The notes under the pieces are model-generated. The model saw only the letters and a program-made list of their open reading frames with translations. It had not been told where the DNA came from and ran no database searches. A stretch of 64,000 bases of DNA from Taibaiella sp965229095 (GTDB lineage: Bacteria > Bacteroidota > Bacteroidia > Chitinophagales > Chitinophagaceae). Positions within the stretch are counted from its first letter, which is position 1; each line of letters opens with the position of its first letter. Where the stretch lies: assembly GCA_965229095.1 (NCBI GenBank), contig OZ245855.1, positions 1,612,001 to 1,676,000 of the forward strand. The letters are read 5' to 3'. This document shows, in pieces, positions 59,385 through 64,000 of this stretch. The translations under genes were made by a program, and so were the position numbers.

Positions 59385-60503
59385 ATGATCCTGAAAATGT
59401 TTGCTGCGGCGCTGTTTGCCGCAACCAGTATCCTATGCTGCAGCTGCCGTCAACAGCAGGAAGAAGGGGCAACCAACAGTTATACCCTCCGGGGAGATAC
59501 CCTTATCCTCGCGGCCCATAGTCCTCTGAAGGCAAAGCTGAAAACGCTGGTGGTGCAGGAAGCGCCCTACAGCCGGGAGCTGACGACAGCCGGCATCGTA
59601 AAAGTGATACCAACGCAGTATGCCGAAATTGCACCGCCCTTCAAAGGCAGGGTGAGCCGTGTATACCTGCAGCTCGGCATGAAGACCGATGTCGAAACAC
59701 CTTTATTTGAGATCAGCTCTCCCGATTTTATCGAGGCACAAAAAGTTTTTTTCCAGGAAAAAACACAATTACAGCAAGCCGAAAAAACCCTGAAGCGGGA
59801 ACAAGACCTCGCGGCCAACGGCGTGGGCACACAAAAAGACCTGGAAGAAGCCCAGACCAGCTACGTCATAGCCAGGAAAGAATACGAGAACACAGCTATC
59901 GGCATCAGAATATTCAAAGCCGATCCCGCCAGGCTTTCCATGGGACAGGCCCTCGTGGTCCGCTCGCCGCTTAAGGGCGAAGTAATCGAAAACAAGATCG
60001 TGCTGGGACAATTCATCGGGGATGATGCCGCCCCTGTGGCTACCGTGGCTTCGCTTTCCAGGATATGGATCGCAGGCCAGGTCAAGGAAAAGGACATCCG
60101 CTTTATCCAAAAGTCCGATGGCTGCCATATCGAAGTACCCGCATTACCGGGCAAGCAGATCACGGGCAAAGTATATCATATAAACGAGATCGTGAACGAG
60201 GCCAGCCGCAGCGTAGAGGTGCTTATCGAAGCAGACAATACAGACCGCGCCTTAAAACCCGGCATGTATGTAACCGTCCACTTTGCCGCTGTACCGGCTA
60301 CCGCTATCCTTATTCCAGCCAAAGCCATATTGCAGCGGGAAGAGCAGAGCTTTGTTTTCGTGGAAACGACGCCGGGCAGGTATATCAGGCGCAACGTAAT
60401 CCTGGCGGGCACACAAGGCGACAAGGCAGTTGTACAATCGGGATTAAAGCCAAGCGAGCATATCGTCGGCGAAGGCGGGTTCTACCTGCTTGATGCCCGG
60501 TAA
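59385..60503 (+). CDS. RND efflux periplasmic adaptor (CusB/CzcB-like), lipoprotein
   Basis: A 372-residue membrane-fusion protein with a lipoprotein signal (SILCCSC). It has the lipoyl/hairpin arrangement: IAPPFKGRVSRVYLQLGMKTDVETPLFEISSPDFIEAQKVFFQEKTQL, then the alpha-helical hairpin AEKTLKREQDLAANGVGTQKDLEEAQTS, and the beta-barrel segment VYHINEIVNEASRSVEVLIEADNTDRALKPGMYVTVHF. It links the inner-membrane pump to the outer-membrane channel. Metal substrates are inferred from the HME-type pump that follows. Confidence 0.93.
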   Translation: MILKMFAAALFAATSILCCSCRQQQEEGATNSYTLRGDTLILAAHSPLKAKLKTLVVQEAPYSRELTTAGIVKVIPTQYAEIAPPFKGRVSRVYLQLGMKTDVETPLFEISSPDFIEAQKVFFQEKTQLQQAEKTLKREQDLAANGVGTQKDLEEAQTSYVIARKEYENTAIGIRIFKADPARLSMGQALVVRSPLKGEVIENKIVLGQFIGDDAAPVATVASLSRIWIAGQVKEKDIRFIQKSDGCHIEVPALPGKQITGKVYHINEIVNEASRSVEVLIEADNTDRALKPGMYVTVHFAAVPATAILIPAKAILQREEQSFVFVETTPGRYIRRNVILAGTQGDKAVVQSGLKPSEHIVGEGGFYLLDAR

Positions 60504-60540
60504 ATCTTATCCTTATAACACACCCAATCCTGTTTGTTTT

Positions 60541-63500
60541 ATGAAGCAACTCATCCTTACGACCATAAGGAAACGATGGCTTATTGCCGTCCTGTTCCTG
60601 CTCCTGGCTCTCTTTGGCTATTACTCCTGGCAACAGCTATCGGTAGAAGCCTATCCCGATATTGCCGACGTTACTTCCCAGGTGGTAACGCAGGTACCGG
60701 GGCTGGCCGCCGAAGAAGTAGAACAGCAGATCACGATCCCGCTCGAACGGGCGCTCAACGGTATGCCGGGCATGCACGTGATGCGCAGCAAAAGCACCTT
60801 CGGGCTTTCCATGATCACCCTTGTATTTGAAGATGGCATCGACGATTACTGGGCCAGGCAACGGATCACCGAACGCCTGGGCGATGTAGCGCTGCCTTAT
60901 GGTGCCCAGCCTGGGCTCGACCCGCTTACCTCTCCCATCGGCGAGATATACCGCTATATCATCGAAAGCAATAACCATGACCTGAGGGCGCTTACCGATC
61001 TCCAGAACTGGACCATTATTCCCCGCATCAAGCAGGTAGCAGGTGTGGCCGATGTTACCAATTTCGGGGGCATTACCACGCAATACCAGGTAGCGATCGA
61101 TCCCCGCAAGCTGGAACAGTACAGCCTCTCTCTGTCCGATGTACAAGCGGCTATCAACAACAACAATGCCAATGCAGGAGGTAGTGTGCTTGACCGGGGC
61201 GATATGAGCTATGTGATCAGGGGCATGGGCCTGATCAAAAAGCTGGAAGGCCTGGGCAACATTGTCGTGAAGTCGACAGAGGGCGTGCCTGTTTTCCTGA
61301 AAGACCTGGGTACGATCCAATACGGTAACCTGGAACGAAAAGGTATCCTGGGCTATACCGATCGTAAGGTAGACCACAGCGAGGGAATAGCCGGTATCGT
61401 GCTCTTACTTAAAGGGCAGAATCCTTCCCGGGTGCTCGGTAATATTCATGTGGCCGTAGCCGATCTCAACCAGCATATCCTGCCCCCGGGTGTACGGATA
61501 CGGCCTTACCTCGACCGCAGCAACCTGGTGGAAACGACTTTGGATACCGTATCGCATACGCTCCTGGAAGGCATTGCCCTGGTTATCGTAGTATTGATCG
61601 TATTCCTCGGCAACTGGCGCGGGTCCTTGATCGTAGCCATTACCATACCCCTGGCGCTGCTTATCGCCTTTATCCTCATGCACCTCACCCATATCCCGGC
61701 CAATCTGCTTTCGCTGGGCGCTGTCGATTTCGGGATTATTGTAGATGGCGCCATTGTAATGCTGGAAACCATTTTAAAGAAGCGGGAAGATCATCCCTAC
61801 GAAACGTTGCAGGAGACCGCTATAGGACAAAGAGCATTATCGGTAGCCAAGCCTGTTCTTTTTTCCACGATCATTATCATTACCGCTTACCTGCCGCTTT
61901 TTTCGTTTGAAAGAGTAGAAAAAAAATTGTTTACGCCCATGGCATTTACAGTGGGCTACGCCCTGCTGGGTGCATTGGCAGTAGCTTTACTCCTGATCCC
62001 AGGCCTGGCCTATACCCTATACCGCAAGCCCCGGAAGCTCTATCACAACAAATGGTTGGAACGATTGACCAGGGCCTATGACAACAGGATCAAAAAGATC
62101 ATGCACCAACCCAGGCGGGTGTTTATCCCATTGACCCTGGTGCTTGGCGGCGCCCTGGTACTTTCCATTACCGTAGGCAAGGATTTCCTGCCTCCGCTCG
62201 ACGAAGGCTCCATCTGGCTGCAGGTACAGCTACCACCGGGTATCTCTTTACAGAAATCCAAAGAAATGAGCGACACGCTGCGGCAACATACGCTAAAGTA
62301 CCCCGAAGTAACTTATATGATGGTACAAGCAGGTCGCAACGACGATGGCACCGATCCCTGGACCGCTTCCCACTTCGAATGCAGCATCGGTCTTAAGCCC
62401 TATAGCCAATGGAAAAACGGCAGGTCTAAAAAAGACCTGATCAGCGACCTGGCCAGGGAATACGCCGCCATGCCGGGTTATACCGTTGGCTTCAGCCAGC
62501 CCATGATCGATGGTGTGATGGATAAAATAGCCGGTGCCCACAGCGAGCTGGTGGTAAAAGTTTATGGCGATGATTTTAAAGAAATCCGGCATATTGCAGA
62601 AGGTGTATTGACGGTGTTGAGAACCATCAAAGGCGCTGCCGACCTGGCCATTGACCAGGAGCCGCCCTTACCCCAGTTACAGGTATCGGTCGACCGGGAT
62701 GCCATAGCCCGTTACGGCATCAATGTAAATGATGTAAGCGAGCTGATAGCAGTGGCCATAGGCGGTAAGGCAGTATCGCAGGTATTCGAAGCCGATAAAG
62801 TGTACGATGTTACCTGCCGCTACGAGGAAGAAAGCCGCAATACGCCCGATAAAATCGCTAACCTTATGCTAAGCTCCGCTACAGGGGCCAGGATACCCTT
62901 ATCCCAGGTAGCCACCGTAAAAACAGCCACCGGTGAAAGCACCATCACCAGAGAACAGAACAAAAGACACCTTACCGTAAAGCTCAACTTACGCGGCAAC
63001 GACCTGTCTGCATTTTTGAAAGAAGCACAAGCCAAGATCGAACAATCATTGCCATACGACCATGCAAAGTATCGTATTCAATGGGGCGGCCAGTTCGAGA
63101 ACCAGAACAGGGCCTATGCCCGGCTGGCCGTCATTGTACCCTTGGCATTGGCGATCATGTTCCTTTTGCTTTATGCCGCCTTCGGAAAATTCCGGCAGGC
63201 AGGACTTATCCTCTGTGTCGTGCCCCTGGCCCTGTTTGGCGGTATGCTGGCGCTTAACGTTCGTGGCATGACCTTGAATGTATCCTCGGCCGTAGGTTTC
63301 ATCGCGCTGTTTGGCGTCGCCATCCAGAACGGGGTAATACTCATCGCACACATCAATGAGCTGCGCAAAAAAGGACATGGCTTGCTGCAAGCTGTATGCG
63401 AAGGCGCCAGGCACCGTTTCAGGCCGGTATTGATGACCGCTACCGTAGCCGCCCTGGGCCTGCTGCCCGCCTCTATGGCTACCGGCATAGGCTCCGACGT

Positions 63501-63639
63501 ACAAAGGCCCCTGGCAACAGTTATTGTGTATGGGCTATGCGTGGCTACCATTATTACCTTATTTGTATTGCCAGCCTTATATTATTTGCTCGAAAATAAA
63601 TGGGGTAAACATGATTACGTGATAAACCATGAAGCTTAA
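60541..63639 (+). CDS. Heavy-metal RND efflux pump (CusA/CzcA family)
   Basis: A 1032-residue inner-membrane pump with 12 transmembrane spans and two large periplasmic loops. HME-RND signatures are visible: the TM4 segment GAVDFGIIVDGAIVMLE with acidic residues for proton coupling, and LPPLDEGSIWLQVQLPPGISL. The start is the ATG of MKQLILTTIRKRW; an upstream in-frame ATG overlaps the adaptor gene. The substrate (Cu+/Ag+ versus Co/Zn/Cd/Ni) was not resolved, as the methionine triad could not be aligned reliably. Confidence 0.93.
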   Translation: MKQLILTTIRKRWLIAVLFLLLALFGYYSWQQLSVEAYPDIADVTSQVVTQVPGLAAEEVEQQITIPLERALNGMPGMHVMRSKSTFGLSMITLVFEDGIDDYWARQRITERLGDVALPYGAQPGLDPLTSPIGEIYRYIIESNNHDLRALTDLQNWTIIPRIKQVAGVADVTNFGGITTQYQVAIDPRKLEQYSLSLSDVQAAINNNNANAGGSVLDRGDMSYVIRGMGLIKKLEGLGNIVVKSTEGVPVFLKDLGTIQYGNLERKGILGYTDRKVDHSEGIAGIVLLLKGQNPSRVLGNIHVAVADLNQHILPPGVRIRPYLDRSNLVETTLDTVSHTLLEGIALVIVVLIVFLGNWRGSLIVAITIPLALLIAFILMHLTHIPANLLSLGAVDFGIIVDGAIVMLETILKKREDHPYETLQETAIGQRALSVAKPVLFSTIIIITAYLPLFSFERVEKKLFTPMAFTVGYALLGALAVALLLIPGLAYTLYRKPRKLYHNKWLERLTRAYDNRIKKIMHQPRRVFIPLTLVLGGALVLSITVGKDFLPPLDEGSIWLQVQLPPGISLQKSKEMSDTLRQHTLKYPEVTYMMVQAGRNDDGTDPWTASHFECSIGLKPYSQWKNGRSKKDLISDLAREYAAMPGYTVGFSQPMIDGVMDKIAGAHSELVVKVYGDDFKEIRHIAEGVLTVLRTIKGAADLAIDQEPPLPQLQVSVDRDAIARYGINVNDVSELIAVAIGGKAVSQVFEADKVYDVTCRYEEESRNTPDKIANLMLSSATGARIPLSQVATVKTATGESTITREQNKRHLTVKLNLRGNDLSAFLKEAQAKIEQSLPYDHAKYRIQWGGQFENQNRAYARLAVIVPLALAIMFLLLYAAFGKFRQAGLILCVVPLALFGGMLALNVRGMTLNVSSAVGFIALFGVAIQNGVILIAHINELRKKGHGLLQAVCEGARHRFRPVLMTATVAALGLLPASMATGIGSDVQRPLATVIVYGLCVATIITLFVLPALYYLLENKWGKHDYVINHEA

Positions 63640-63669
63640 ACAAGTAATGTATCCATTAAAACACAGCAT

Positions 63670-64000
63670 ATGTCTCATCCCTATACTTACACCTGCAGCG
63701 CTATACTATTGCTTTTACTCCTGAGCAGTGTACAAGGCCGGGCACAAACAGACACTTTAATCGTCTCCGAAAAAGTAACCCTTAGCCAGTACCTGGGCCT
63801 GGTAGGCAGTCATAACCTTAATCTCGCTGCAGCCCGCTACCAGGTGAGCATTGCCGAAGCTGCGATAGAAAGCGCAAAGGTATTTCCCGACCCGGAGCTG
63901 AGCATCGGCGCCTACGACAACCAGGAAGCGAAGCTACATCTTGGCAGGGGCTACAATGCAGGGATAAGCGCTACTGTGGAATTGGGTGGCAAGCGCAAGG
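63670..64000 (+). CDS. TolC-family outer-membrane efflux channel (partial)
   Basis: The first 110 residues of an outer-membrane factor; the rest lies beyond the right edge. A signal peptide (MSHPYTYTCSAILLLLLLSS, then VQGRAQ) is followed by VTLSQYLGLVGSHNLNLAAARYQVSIAEAAIESAKVFPDPELSIGAY, the typical start of a TolC/CusC helical barrel repeat. It completes the tripartite pump. It follows the RND gene by 30 bases. Confidence 0.9.
   Translation, partial: MSHPYTYTCSAILLLLLLSSVQGRAQTDTLIVSEKVTLSQYLGLVGSHNLNLAAARYQVSIAEAAIESAKVFPDPELSIGAYDNQEAKLHLGRGYNAGISATVELGGKRK

Overview
The window looks like a chromosomal segment of a Bacteroidota bacterium, most likely a member of the Chitinophagales. The lineage evidence is a subtype-iii type VI secretion locus (the Bacteroidota form, with TssO and TssR type proteins), several exported proteins ending in type IX secretion (T9SS) C-terminal domains, an ECF sigma/FecR/TonB-receptor signalling unit, and TAnnTTTG -7 promoter elements in place of the proteobacterial -10. 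No rRNA, tRNA, CRISPR array, transposase or prophage genes were seen. Genus and species cannot be assigned from sequence reading alone.

Layout. (1) 1-11.4 kb: part of a T6SS-iii locus. tssC (cut by the window edge), tssB and the ATPase clpV/tssH run leftward. Diverging from them are two TssO-like membrane proteins, a PKD-domain protein (TssP-like), a 1212-residue TssR with a repetitive tail, a lytic transglycosylase and the gp25 baseplate protein TssE. (2) 11.7-24.7 kb: a large exported protein of unknown function with a possible worn caspase-like core; a DMT exporter; a PaiB-like flavin protein; an SDR divergent from an AraC/GyrI regulator; a lipoprotein agmatine/peptidylarginine deiminase; an epimerase; a tandem SRPBCC pair, the second copy fused to an NTF2-like domain; a T9SS cargo protein; and a SnoaL-like lipoprotein. 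(3) 24.8-31.1 kb: a META-domain protein, a secreted S1 serine protease with a T9SS tail, then sigma factor, FecR anti-sigma and STN-containing TonB-dependent receptor, a cell-surface signalling unit without a SusD partner. (4) 31.2-48 kb: two RibD/DHFR-like reductases, AraC regulators, two TPR-histidine kinase/LuxR response-regulator pairs, a free-standing GyrI-like domain, a GNAT acetyltransferase, a MarR regulator divergent from a small membrane protein, a zincin-type lipoprotein, a Fet4-like membrane protein, and a secreted seven-repeat predicted beta-propeller. (5) 48-52.6 kb: a YCII/ECF42-type sigma pair and a compact group of four small glycosyltransferases (GT2, GT32, GT32, GT2). (6) 52.6-64 kb: a candidate small RNA, a CPA1 Na+/H+ antiporter, a T9SS cargo protein, a repeat-rich gap, and a heavy-metal resistance block: OmpR-type regulator, kinase, periplasmic adaptor, CusA/CzcA-type RND pump and the start of a TolC-like outer-membrane channel, cut by the right edge.

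The long intergenic gaps hold most of the unusual signal. A mosaic repeat occurs in opposite orientations near 16.0 kb and 41.1 kb. It is built from hairpins that share a constant 12-nt loop while their arms differ but still pair. A second, larger nested palindrome lies near 56.3 kb. The candidates most worth checking are this hairpin family, the possible small RNA at 52.74-52.87 kb, the exported protein at 11.7-13.9 kb beside the T6SS, and the interleaved repeats in TssR. Nothing here can be called a proven new system from sequence alone.
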